Source: UBA7672 sp035548775 (GTDB lineage Bacteria > Pseudomonadota > Alphaproteobacteria > Caulobacterales > Hyphomonadaceae). From it: a DNA stretch of 21,537 nucleotides. The stretch is taken from contig DASZSI010000089.1 in the NCBI GenBank assembly GCA_035548775.1, positions 1 through 21,537 on the forward strand. Reading direction: 5' to 3'. Below the pieces are notes generated by a model. The model worked only from the letters and a program-made list of their open reading frames with translations, was not told the origin of the DNA and did no database searches. The position numbers and the translations under genes were made by a program. Below, in pieces: positions 1 to 7,249 of this stretch. Numbering within the stretch: position 1 is the stretch's first letter; each line of letters starts with the position of its first letter.

Positions 1-207
1 CGCCAGCCAGGCTATGAGCATCTCATGCTGTGCGCCTCGCCGGGGATGATGAGCGCGATCTGGGCGCATTTGGGCGATGCCCTCCACGATCAGTTCGTGA
101 TCACGCTCTCAAAGGACGTGATGCGTGAGACGCCATCGGAAATTGATTGCCGGATCTCGAGGTTCATGAAGGCTTGCTGGCCGCACCTCGATGCACACCG
201 AGCATAG
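1..207 (+). CDS. Host-attachment-like protein, C-terminal part (5' truncated by window)
   Basis: The frame is open from the first base and ends at TAG 205-207, giving the last 68 residues. The pattern (YEHLMLCASPGMMSAIWAHL, then a stretch with FVITLSKDVMRETPSEI) resembles the C-terminus of the alphaproteobacterial 'host attachment protein / protein required for attachment to host cells' family. In that family a hydrophobic strand and A-S-P are followed by a helix and a conserved K-D-(L/V)...P segment. The family is small and soluble with no proven biochemical activity, and members often sit among low-oxygen stress genes in rhizobia. Its start and promoter lie outside the window. The family name comes from the motif pattern only, so it could be another protein of similar fold. 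Confidence 0.6.
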   Translation, partial: RQPGYEHLMLCASPGMMSAIWAHLGDALHDQFVITLSKDVMRETPSEIDCRISRFMKACWPHLDAHRA

Positions 208-279
208 CGCAAGCCGGCCTCCACCGCGCCGGCCGACGTGTTCTTCTGCTTGCCCGTCACTACCTTCTCACGCCGTGGA

Positions 280-293
280 TTGAGCCTGATCAA
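280..293. promoter_or_regulatory. FNR/FixK-type box upstream of the HhH gene
   Basis: TTGAG-CCTG-ATCAA differs from the FNR/FixK consensus TTGAT-N4-ATCAA at one position. It ends 49 bp before the ATG at 343, the same spacing as other boxes in this window. This supports 343 as the start and low-oxygen control of the 343-1787 unit. Confidence 0.7.
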
Positions 294-342
294 GGCGCCG
301 CTGTCTTTGCCGGTGATGATTTGGGGGTGCGGGAGTACCGTC

Positions 343-1197
343 ATGATTCACGCCCTCAATCTTCGTGTCGCAAACCAGCTTCGGGACATGGCCAGGCTGC
401 TGGAATATCAGGGGGAGGGTGGATTCCGGTCCGAGGCCTATCGCCGGGCGGCGCCTGTGGTCGAGGGGCTCGATCAGCCCGTCGATGCTGTTCTTTCCTC
501 GGGGGGCAAGGATGCGCTGGTCGAGTTGCCGGCAATCGGCCGTGGCATAGCCGCAGCGATCGCGGAGATGGTCGCCACGGGAAGATGGTCAGCCCTCGAC
601 CGTTTGACCGGTGAATTGGATCCGGAATCCCTTCTGACCAGCATCCCCGGAATCGGCCCGGGCTCAGCCCGGCGCATTCACGAGGAGCTTCACGTCGATA
701 CACTGGAAGAGCTCGAGGAGGCAGTTAACGATGGCCGCCTGGCGACGCTTGCGGGCTTTGGCGAAAGGCGCATAGGCGCCCTGCGCGCGGCCCTGCACGA
801 GCGGCTCCGGACGCTGCGGGGTCAGGTAGGGCGCACGCCCCTGCCGCCGGTGGCAATGCTGCTCGACATCGATCGGGTATACCGCCGGCGAGCCGCGGCC
901 AATGAACTCAAGCTCATTGCGCCCAGGCGGTTCAATCCGGAGCACCTGGCATGGCTGCCGGTCATGCACGACCATCGCAGGGGATGGCACTTCACAACCT
1001 TGTTCTCGAACACGGCTCGTGCTCACCACCTGCACAAGACCGAAGACTGGGTCATCATCCACGTGATGCAGGATGCAGCGCCGGACTGGCAATGCACCGT
1101 CGTGACCGAAACGCGCGGGCGGCTCAAGGGAAAGCGCGTGGTACGAGGGCGGGAAGCAGAGTGTGAGGGCCACTACGCCATGCCGACTGTCAGCTGA
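343..1197 (+). CDS. Helix-hairpin-helix protein, DNA polymerase X N-terminal-like, no catalytic domain
   Basis: A 284-residue protein. Its first ~170 residues resemble the 8-kDa/HhH part of family X DNA polymerases: an N-terminal helix (VANQLRDMARLLEYQ), a fold with FRSEAYRRAA, and HhH elements around ELPAIGRGIA, SIPGIGPGSA and TLAGFGERR. No polymerase palm with paired catalytic aspartates and no PHP domain follows. The C-terminal ~110 residues (from about RFNPEHLAWLP) are rich in His and Trp and I do not recognise them. The ATG at 343 is preferred because GGGAG lies 6-8 bases upstream and the FixK-type box sits 49 bp upstream; an in-frame GTG at 238 would place the box inside the gene. The stop overlaps the next start (TGATG), so the two are translationally coupled. 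Binding of structured or gapped DNA is inferred from HhH, and the physiological role is unknown. Confidence 0.8.
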   Translation: MIHALNLRVANQLRDMARLLEYQGEGGFRSEAYRRAAPVVEGLDQPVDAVLSSGGKDALVELPAIGRGIAAAIAEMVATGRWSALDRLTGELDPESLLTSIPGIGPGSARRIHEELHVDTLEELEEAVNDGRLATLAGFGERRIGALRAALHERLRTLRGQVGRTPLPPVAMLLDIDRVYRRRAAANELKLIAPRRFNPEHLAWLPVMHDHRRGWHFTTLFSNTARAHHLHKTEDWVIIHVMQDAAPDWQCTVVTETRGRLKGKRVVRGREAECEGHYAMPTVS

Positions 1198-1787
1198 TGC
1201 CGCGGGAGGCGCGCTCCGACATCAAACTAATCGAATTGCAACTGGAGAGGGTCGAGCAGCTCTTCGACCCATTCGATCCATTCCCAATTCCAACTCGTGA
1301 TCTTTCGCACGCGGCCGAGGAATTCATCGTTGGCTGGGCGCGCGAATTGCCGCCGTCTGCGTCGATCGGCATTCGCATCCATCTGCCGCCCGCGCTCGCC
1401 GCCAGCGCTGATCTTGTGGGGTTAAAGACCGCCATCGAACGGCACTTCCAGTATCGGGCAAATCGCATGGCAGGCGACCTGCGTGAGCTGATGTCCGTTG
1501 CTGAAATTTCGCTGGCCATCGCGCTGACTGTTCTTGGTCTTTGCGTCGGCCTGCGTCAGCTCGTTCGCAGCTTGATGCCTGAAAGCCCGTTATCCGGGTT
1601 TCTTTCCGAGAGCCTTCTGATCTTTGGGTGGGTCGCCAACTGGAAACCCATCGAGATTCTTCTTTACGAATGGTGGCCGCTTCGCCGCAAAAGACGCCTG
1701 CTTCTCCGCCTTGCGGAGGCGTCAATCGATGTGGTCGCGCGCGGCGAAATTCTGGCCATTCCGCTCCAGCAAGGCCTTTCAGCTTGA
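1197..1787 (+). CDS. Conserved hypothetical membrane protein, two TM segments
   Basis: A 196-residue protein whose ATG shares one base with the stop of the HhH gene, so the pair is almost certainly co-translated. Residues 1-100 are soluble and mixed-charge (FDPFDPFPIP near 23-32). Hydrophobic segments lie at about 101-120 and 132-157. A conspicuous aromatic/charged motif follows (WKPIEILLYEWWPLRRKRR, about 149-167), and the tail is amphipathic. The W-x-P-x-E...L-Y-x-W-W-P block looks like a conserved functional motif, but I cannot assign a family with a known activity. There is no signal peptide, so the N-terminal part is predicted cytoplasmic. The stop codon (1785-1787) lies inside the FixK-type box of the next gene. 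Confidence 0.75.
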   Translation: MPREARSDIKLIELQLERVEQLFDPFDPFPIPTRDLSHAAEEFIVGWARELPPSASIGIRIHLPPALAASADLVGLKTAIERHFQYRANRMAGDLRELMSVAEISLAIALTVLGLCVGLRQLVRSLMPESPLSGFLSESLLIFGWVANWKPIEILLYEWWPLRRKRRLLLRLAEASIDVVARGEILAIPLQQGLSA

Positions 1788-1797
1788 CGCCGATCAA
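1784..1797. promoter_or_regulatory. FNR/FixK-type box upstream of the first universal stress protein
   Basis: TTGAC-GCCG-ATCAA has one mismatch to TTGAT-N4-ATCAA. It overlaps the stop codon of the preceding gene and ends 51 bp before the GTG start at 1849, a typical activator position. Confidence 0.78.
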
Positions 1798-1848
1798 AGT
1801 AGGGCGGCTCGCGCGTCCCTAAGCTGCAATGGCGCCTGGGAGCCGTGC

Positions 1849-2685
1849 GTGGCATACAAGAATATTCTCGTCCATGTCGACAATACTCCGGCAGGTAAAA
1901 CCCGGATTGCCGCCGCGGTCGCCCTGGCGAAAAAATTCAACAGCGGCCTCAGTGGCGTCTTCCTCAGGTCCGAACTCATCGAGAATCCGGCCATCGGCGA
2001 TGGCGTGGCGCCGTCGTCCGCCACCGTCGCAGCTTATCTCAGCGAGCGGAATGAGGAGATCACCAACGAGATGTGCGCTGCGCGGCGCATCTTTGACGAA
2101 GCGGTCCGTGAGGCAGGCGTGCCCTTCTGGTGGCTCGATATAAATGGAGACAGTTCCGACGCCATTATTGCCTGCGCGCGTCGCCACGATCTCGTCGTCC
2201 TGCCTTCGGAAATGAGGCCTGCCCTGGGTCGGCACGTCACTGCGGCTGCTGATGTCGGCATGGCGTCCGGAGGCCCCACCCTGGTTCTCAAGCATGGCGG
2301 GTTTCCGATGGCGATCGGCCGCAAGATCCTGATCGCGTGGAAGGACTCAAGGGAATCTGCGCGGGCGCTTCGCGACGCTTGGCCATTCCTGACGCAAGCC
2401 GAGGAAATTCATTTTTTGGTCGTCTCCAAGCACGGTGAATCCGAGCTCGACGATCTGTTGCAGCGTCACCTCTACGTACATGGCTGCAAGGAAGCGAAGC
2501 TAACCGTTGATCGGGATGATGAAATGCCCGTCGGTGACATCATTCGGCGACACGTTGGAATGACTGGAGCCGATCTCGTAGTCCTCGGGCTTTACGGCCA
2601 CTCGCGGCTCCGCGAGATCGCACTGGGAGGAGTAAGCCGCGACCTGTTGTCAGATGTCCCCATGCCGCTTCTTTTATCGCACTGA
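1849..2685 (+). CDS. Universal stress protein, tandem UspA domains
   Basis: A 278-residue protein with two Usp domains. The first begins YKNILVHVDN. The second begins at about GRKILIAWKDSRESARAL and ends in the nucleotide-loop pattern GLYGHSRLREIALGGVSRDL, then a P-M-P-L-L-L-S-H tail. The loop follows G-x2-G-x9-G but has Gly where ATP-binding Usps usually have Ser/Thr, as often seen in alphaproteobacterial tandem Usps. I chose GTG 1849 because GGGAG lies 6 bases upstream and the family starts there; the frame is open back to 1624 but that part lies over the previous gene. Tandem Usps are typical FixK/FNR-regulon members, probably helping survival under low oxygen. The paralogue at 18811-19650 has the same length and architecture. 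Confidence 0.9.
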   Translation: MAYKNILVHVDNTPAGKTRIAAAVALAKKFNSGLSGVFLRSELIENPAIGDGVAPSSATVAAYLSERNEEITNEMCAARRIFDEAVREAGVPFWWLDINGDSSDAIIACARRHDLVVLPSEMRPALGRHVTAAADVGMASGGPTLVLKHGGFPMAIGRKILIAWKDSRESARALRDAWPFLTQAEEIHFLVVSKHGESELDDLLQRHLYVHGCKEAKLTVDRDDEMPVGDIIRRHVGMTGADLVVLGLYGHSRLREIALGGVSRDLLSDVPMPLLLSH

Positions 2686-2774
2686 ACCCAGGCCGGGCTC
2701 GCGGTGCAGTGAAGCGGCTGGATACGAGGGCTACAATCTCAACCCGTTTCAACGATTTCCGAAAAGGCATCCCA

Positions 2775-3170
2775 ATGACGCATTCCAAGGAGTCCTCATT
2801 CCGCAGAGGCGCGGCCGGTCTTCTTGCCGCCCTCTTCTCCGCCGGCCTGGCCGGGTGTGTCACTTCGAACACCGGAGCAGAGCAGGGCATAGCGCCATCG
2901 CCCGAACGGCAGATCGCGGACGGTCGTCTGTTCGCAAGTCTCAGGTGCGGCAGTTGTCATGCGCTCGATCGCGACGAATTCAGCCCGAACCGGAACGCCC
3001 CGCCGATGAAGGAACTGCTGCCACGCTTGGACTTCAAACTGATGGAGCGCGATCGCGTTCGCGGCGTTACGCTGAAGCATGGCGAGATGCCGCCGCTTGA
3101 TCTTAGCCTTTCCGACAAGGATGACCTAGTAGCCTATCTCAAATCCATCTCGGGTCCCGCCAAGCCATAG
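2775..3170 (+). CDS. Lipoprotein class I c-type cytochrome (mono-haem)
   Basis: A 131-residue protein with a lipoprotein signal (hydrophobic 14-27, lipobox LAGC with Cys28), a single haem motif CGSCH at 58-62, and a probable axial Met105 in KHGEMPPLDLS, followed by the usual C-terminal helix (DLVAYLKSIS). This is the fold order of a small class I cytochrome c. ATG 2775 is chosen because AAGG lies about 7 bases upstream and the signal peptide starts there; an upstream in-frame GTG (2709) would add a non-signal extension. It follows the stress protein by 89 bp on the same strand with no clear box of its own, so it may be co-transcribed. It resembles the cytochrome at 19865-20272 (shared APP(M/L)K(E/D)(L/I)L and the Met-Pro loop). 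Probably a membrane-anchored periplasmic electron carrier; the partner is unknown. Confidence 0.88.
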   Translation: MTHSKESSFRRGAAGLLAALFSAGLAGCVTSNTGAEQGIAPSPERQIADGRLFASLRCGSCHALDRDEFSPNRNAPPMKELLPRLDFKLMERDRVRGVTLKHGEMPPLDLSLSDKDDLVAYLKSISGPAKP

Positions 3171-3207
3171 ACGCCAACCTCGCAAAGGCCACAGCGGCAG
3201 ATGCAAC

Positions 3208-3792
3208 CTAGCTCAGCGCCTGGCCGAGTTTGGTTATGCGCGACAAGGTGGCCTCGACTTGCGACCGCGACAGGGTTCCAACGCCGCCGATCAGGGTTTC
3301 CCGGATCGGCTTGATGCCCGCCATGCCGAGAATGGAGCTCTCGAATCCGCGAACGCCATGAGCGCCGAACATCACTTTGTAGGCCATCGCCGGCATGCCC
3401 ATCGTCACAATCACACGCGCGGATTTTCCCTTGAGCATTTGTTTCGGCCAGCCGCCTTTGGCATCGGACTCGATTGCAAAATTGTTGCGACATAGATGCT
3501 CGAAGAATGCCTTCACCGCCGCCGGCATGGTGCCAAGCCAGAGCGGATAGATGACGACAATATGGTTCGAGGCGCGTATGGCGTTCTGCGCCTCTACTAC
3601 TCTATCCGGCGGCGCCGTTACGAAATCGGCGGGATCACGAAACAGGGGAAGATCCATGTCGCCGATGTCGACGCCGCGGATTCTGGCGCCAGCAAGTCGT
3701 GCTCCATCGGCGTAGGCTTGAGCAATCGCGTGACAGAGATGTTTACCGCCGCCATGCGGATGGCCTTGGATGATGCAGACCGTGTGACCCAT
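3208..3792 (-). CDS. Flavodoxin-fold NAD(P)H-dependent oxidoreductase (KefF/quinone reductase-like)
   Basis: A 194-residue protein of the Flavodoxin_2 type. It has an N-terminal strand and phosphate loop (VCIIQGHPHGGGKH, 5-18) and the FMN/dimer segment YPLWLGTMPAAVKAFFEHL (82-100), as in NAD(P)H quinone reductases and the KefF/MdaB group. Predicted role: two-electron reduction of quinones or similar electrophiles in the cytosol with bound flavin. The ATG at 3792 lies 2 bases after the hemN stop; a TTG at 3798 in the same frame would overlap it. No strong Shine-Dalgarno is visible, consistent with re-initiation after hemN. It is the last gene of the minus-strand unit 5404-3208, ending convergently 37 bp from the cytochrome gene. 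Substrate cannot be told from sequence. Confidence 0.87.
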   Translation of the reverse strand: MGHTVCIIQGHPHGGGKHLCHAIAQAYADGARLAGARIRGVDIGDMDLPLFRDPADFVTAPPDRVVEAQNAIRASNHIVVIYPLWLGTMPAAVKAFFEHLCRNNFAIESDAKGGWPKQMLKGKSARVIVTMGMPAMAYKVMFGAHGVRGFESSILGMAGIKPIRETLIGGVGTLSRSQVEATLSRITKLGQALS

Positions 3793-3794
3793 GA

Positions 3795-5159
3795 TCAAAC
3801 CGCGAGGCTATGGCGGCCAGGGGTCGGAATGAGGCCTGTATCAAAGCAAGCGGCTACCGACCGGACGTAGGGTTTGCCCCGTGCCGTTACCGAGAGTCGA
3901 TCCTGCGACAACTCAACCAGGCCAGCCGCGATCAAGGGCCGAAGCGATGATTGGGCGCTGGCCCGGAGATCGCTCGATATGTCCGCCTCGAAATCGCAAA
4001 GCAGGCGTTCAATCAGTTTCCCGATACGCCGCCCTTCGGGGCCGATCACTGCTCCTCGCACCACGGGCTGACGGTTTTCTGCGCAGGCCGTCCGATAAGC
4101 CGAAGCGTCCGGAGTATTCTGATAGATGAGGCCAGGCAGGGATGAGATGGCCGATGCGCCGAATGCGATAAGCGTTGAAGATTCATCGTCCGTATAACCC
4201 TGGAAGTTGCGGTGAAGGCGCCCCTGGAGCGCTGCCGTCGCAAGCGAGTCGCCAGGCGCGGCAAAGTGATCAAAGCCGACGGGAATGTAGCCGCTGCGTT
4301 CGAGGGATTCTGCCGCGGCTTCCGCCTGGCGGAATCGCGCCTCGCCAGCCGGCAAATTGTCGACCGAGATGCCCTTCTGATGCTTCTTCATCCACGGCAC
4401 GTGCGCGTAGCCGAACACCGCCACACGGTCGACATCCTGGGTGGAGGCAAAAAGAGCCGTTTCCACGACGTGCTCGCGGGTCTGCCCGGGCAGCCCATAC
4501 ATCATGTCGACATTTATCCCAGCAACTCCCGCGGCGCGAAGTCCGCCGATCGCCGACTCGATCTCGCGCGCGGATTGGATGCGGTTGATCCGTCGTTGAA
4601 CGGCGGGATCAAGAACCTGAACGCCAAGACTCGCGCGCGTTAGTCCGTTGGCGGCGTATGTCGAGATCACTTCAGCGGTGAGGCCGCGGGGATCAAATTC
4701 CGCTGCGATGTCCGCGAACGAGCTGAATGTGAAGCTTTCCCGAAGCGTCCTGAAAAGATCGCTTATTTGGTCCGGCCGTAGAATGTCGGGTGAGCCGCCG
4801 CCGAAATGGACGCGTGCAACACTTGCATCGCGGCGCACCTGTCCGGCTATCAGGCGAATTTCCCCCTTCAATGCTTCAAGATAGGAATCGATGGGATCCG
4901 CGGCAGACGGGACACTGGTGTGGCAACCGCAATACCAGCAGAGCTTCTTGCAGAATGGGATGTGGACATAGAGGGACAGGGATGTCTCGGGCGGCAACGC
5001 GGCAAGCGCCGCGCTCGCCGCATCCGGGCCAACGGCGCCTGAGAACCGATTCGCCGGCGGATAGCTGGTGTATCTTGGCAGCTGGGCGTTTGCGAAGTCC
5101 GGCAGATAATCCCAGCGACGGTGGCGCGAACGCGAGGTCAAAGTCAGTGCTACGCTCAT
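3795..5159 (-). CDS. hemN: Oxygen-independent coproporphyrinogen III oxidase
   Basis: A 454-residue radical SAM enzyme that decarboxylates coproporphyrinogen III to protoporphyrinogen IX without O2, giving haem for low-oxygen respiration. The SAM/[4Fe-4S] motif is visible in YVHIPFCKKLCWYCGC (Cys70, Cys74, Cys77, with Cys79 as the following conserved Cys). It is preceded by the RYTSYPPA segment characteristic of true HemN rather than HemW, and followed by the FGGGSPDIL glycine motif. Length matches the family (about 450). The ATG overlaps the stop of the upstream small Cys-rich gene (ATGA, 4 bp), and the downstream oxidoreductase follows at 2 bases, so the three form one unit. The promoter region is shared with ccoN through the box at 5486-5499, fitting coordinate haem and oxidase production. 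Confidence 0.96.
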   Translation of the reverse strand: MSVALTLTSRSRHRRWDYLPDFANAQLPRYTSYPPANRFSGAVGPDAASAALAALPPETSLSLYVHIPFCKKLCWYCGCHTSVPSAADPIDSYLEALKGEIRLIAGQVRRDASVARVHFGGGSPDILRPDQISDLFRTLRESFTFSSFADIAAEFDPRGLTAEVISTYAANGLTRASLGVQVLDPAVQRRINRIQSAREIESAIGGLRAAGVAGINVDMMYGLPGQTREHVVETALFASTQDVDRVAVFGYAHVPWMKKHQKGISVDNLPAGEARFRQAEAAAESLERSGYIPVGFDHFAAPGDSLATAALQGRLHRNFQGYTDDESSTLIAFGASAISSLPGLIYQNTPDASAYRTACAENRQPVVRGAVIGPEGRRIGKLIERLLCDFEADISSDLRASAQSSLRPLIAAGLVELSQDRLSVTARGKPYVRSVAACFDTGLIPTPGRHSLAV

Positions 5160-5404
5160 CTGGCTTTTGCTCCAGCCGATGGGGGAGGGCTAAGCGAGAG
5201 GAGTGGAGAGACTGCGATAAGCGTCATGCCGGCCACCGCCAGCGCGCAGCCCGCACAATGCTGGTGCGACATCGCTGACAAATCCAGCGGCGCCTTGCCG
5301 CACCAGGCACGCAACAGAAGATTCTCGGCCCCGTCGCAGGAACGAATAAAGGCGCCTGCAAGCATTGCTGCGAAACCGGACAGGAATACAGCAATTGACT
5401 TCAC
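5156..5404 (-). CDS. Small Cys-rich membrane protein upstream of hemN
   Basis: An 82-residue protein starting at GTG 5404 with a good Shine-Dalgarno (GGAGG, 6 bases upstream) and ending in a 4-bp ATGA overlap with hemN. It has hydrophobic segments at about 4-21 and 51-71 and four cysteines: Cys23, Cys35 (in RAWCGK), and Cys50 and Cys53 in the histidine-flanked motif HQHCAGCA. The Cys/His arrangement suggests metal or haem-related chemistry or a thiol pair, but I do not recognise a characterised family. Translational coupling to hemN and the shared FixK-type box indicate a role in low-oxygen haem or oxidase biogenesis (inference). The frame stays open further upstream, but that extension runs over the divergent promoter and ccoN and has no signal for initiation. 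Confidence 0.72.
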   Translation of the reverse strand: MKSIAVFLSGFAAMLAGAFIRSCDGAENLLLRAWCGKAPLDLSAMSHQHCAGCALAVAGMTLIAVSPLLSLSPPPSAGAKAR

Positions 5405-5485
5405 AGGCGCCTCCACCCGCAGACGCCAGAGTTGGGGGGACGGCGTCCACGCGCGAACAAATGCCACGCCCTGAAGGCCAGGAGT

Positions 5486-5499
5486 TTGCGCTGGATCAA
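5486..5499. promoter_or_regulatory. FNR/FixK-type box shared by divergent ccoN and hemN units
   Basis: TTGCG-CTGG-ATCAA has one intact half-site and one with two changes. It lies 79 bp before the ccoN ATG (5579) and 81 bp before the GTG of the hemN unit (5404), almost exactly midway. No better box is present in this 174-bp region, so it probably serves both directions. Confidence 0.65.
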
Positions 5500-5578
5500 G
5501 GGGCGAATTGGCTCGCCCTGTCAGATGCCCCTGTCTGCGGCCCGTTTCGGGCGCACATCCGCATGCGAGGACAGGAAC

Positions 5579-7237
5579 ATGGCGGCCAGCGCTACGCGCT
5601 CCGACGGAATCGATGGCAGCACTTTTTTGGTGGGCGCCATACTCACGATTGTTCTGCTGCTGGCATTTCTCGGTGCAGCGAACGCGGTTGATCCCGCTTT
5701 CCGCGCGCATTCCTGGATGTTCCTCGCCGCAGCGGCCATCGGGATCGTCGGTCTGATGATCTGGCACCAGGACACGGACCAGAAAATCCGATTCGACCGC
5801 ACATATTATGAAGAGGGCGTCGTTAAGGCCGGCATCATCGCCACGATGTTCTGGGGCATCGCCGGATTTCTCGTCGGCCTCATCATCGCCCTGCAGCTGA
5901 CCTTTCCGAACCTGTTCTACTTTCCCGACTGGGGCTGGACCAACTTCGGACGGCTGCGCCCGTTGCATACGTCGGCAGTGATTTTCGCATTCGGCGGCAA
6001 CGCGCTCATCTCGACATCATTCTACGTCGTCCAGCGCACCTGCCGTACGCGCCTCGCCGGCGGCATGTGGCCCTGGTTCGTGTTCTGGGGCTATCAGCTC
6101 TTCATCGTGATTGCCGGCACCGGCTATCTGATGGGCGTCACACAGAGCAAGGAATACGCCGAGCCGGAGTGGTATTCCGATATCTGGCTCGCGATCGTCT
6201 GGGTCGCCTATCTTTGTGTGTTCCTCGGCACGATTCTTCGCCGCAAGGAACCGCACATCTACGTCGCGAACTGGTTCTATCTCGCGTTCATCGTCACGAT
6301 CGCGATGCTTCACATCATCAACAACCTGTCTCTGCCGGCGAACTGGGCCGGGACCAAGTCCTTTGCGGCGTTCAGCGGGGTGCAGAGCGCGCTGATCCAG
6401 TGGTGGTATGGCCACAACGCGGTTGGCTTCTTCCTCACCGCCGGCTTCCTGGGGATGGTCTACTACTTCATCCCGAAGCGAGTTGAGCGGCCGGTATGGT
6501 CCTACCGCCTGTCGATCGTCCATTTCTGGTCGCTGATCTTCATCTATATCTGGGCGGGCCCGCACCACCTTCACTACACCGCGCTGCCGCAGTGGGCGCA
6601 GACCCTGGGCATGACGTTCTCGATCATGCTGTGGATGCCGAGCTGGGGCGGCATGATCAACGGCCTGATGACCCTGTCCGGCGCGTGGGACAAGCTGCGC
6701 ACCGACCCCGTCGTGCGCATGCTGGTCGTCGCCGTCGCCTTCTACGGCATGGCGACGTTCGAGGGCCCGGTGATGTCGGTGCGCGAGGTCAATGCGCTTT
6801 CGCACTACACCGACTGGGGCATCGGGCACGTCCATTCCGGCGCGCTCGGCTGGGTCGGTTTCATCTCGTTCGGCGCGATCTACTGCATGACGCAGTGGGT
6901 GTGGAAGCGCGAGCGGCTCTACTCCAACGCGCTTGTCGAGTGGCACTTCTGGATCGCAACCCTCGGCATCGTGCTCTACATCTGTGCGATGTGGGTATCA
7001 GGCATCATGGAAGGCCTGATGTGGCGGGCCTACAACGAGTTCGGCTTCCTGCAGTACTCGTTCGTTGAAACCGTCAGCGCCAAGCACATCGAGTACGTGA
7101 TCCGCTCCGTCGGCGGCGGGCTCTACCTGATCGGCGCGCTGATCATGGTCTACAACCTGGTGCGCACGGCGCGCGGCGATGTCCCGGTGGGCGATGCCAA
7201 GCGTGAGATGACGCCCGCTCTGCAACCTGCTGAATGA
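5579..7237 (+). CDS. ccoN: cbb3-type cytochrome c oxidase subunit I
   Basis: A 552-residue catalytic subunit that reduces O2 at a haem b3-CuB centre in the inner membrane. The ligands are visible at the spacing of the known Pseudomonas stutzeri structure: His279 (YGHNAVGF), His329 and His330 (AGPHHLHY) for CuB, Tyr323 as the cross-linked tyrosine, His417 for haem b3, and His130 (RPLHTS) with His419 for low-spin haem b. The N-terminus is about 70 residues longer than in Pseudomonas and carries extra hydrophobic segments (15-36, 46-62), as in rhizobial FixN. ATG 5579 has GAGG 8 bases upstream; the frame is open further upstream but without membrane or family features. First gene of ccoNOQP; ccoO follows after 12 bases. 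Confidence 0.97.
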   Translation: MAASATRSDGIDGSTFLVGAILTIVLLLAFLGAANAVDPAFRAHSWMFLAAAAIGIVGLMIWHQDTDQKIRFDRTYYEEGVVKAGIIATMFWGIAGFLVGLIIALQLTFPNLFYFPDWGWTNFGRLRPLHTSAVIFAFGGNALISTSFYVVQRTCRTRLAGGMWPWFVFWGYQLFIVIAGTGYLMGVTQSKEYAEPEWYSDIWLAIVWVAYLCVFLGTILRRKEPHIYVANWFYLAFIVTIAMLHIINNLSLPANWAGTKSFAAFSGVQSALIQWWYGHNAVGFFLTAGFLGMVYYFIPKRVERPVWSYRLSIVHFWSLIFIYIWAGPHHLHYTALPQWAQTLGMTFSIMLWMPSWGGMINGLMTLSGAWDKLRTDPVVRMLVVAVAFYGMATFEGPVMSVREVNALSHYTDWGIGHVHSGALGWVGFISFGAIYCMTQWVWKRERLYSNALVEWHFWIATLGIVLYICAMWVSGIMEGLMWRAYNEFGFLQYSFVETVSAKHIEYVIRSVGGGLYLIGALIMVYNLVRTARGDVPVGDAKREMTPALQPAE

Positions 7238-7249
7238 TAGGAGGCGCGC

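Noticed and set aside
238..342. Upstream GTG start for the helix-hairpin-helix gene
   Set aside because: It would put the FixK-type box inside the coding region and has no ribosome site; the ATG at 343 has GGGAG and correct box spacing.
5405..5968. Long N-terminal extension of the Cys-rich protein upstream of hemN
   Set aside because: It would run through the divergent promoter and over the start of ccoN. The GTG at 5404 has a GGAGG site and begins a hydrophobic N-terminus.
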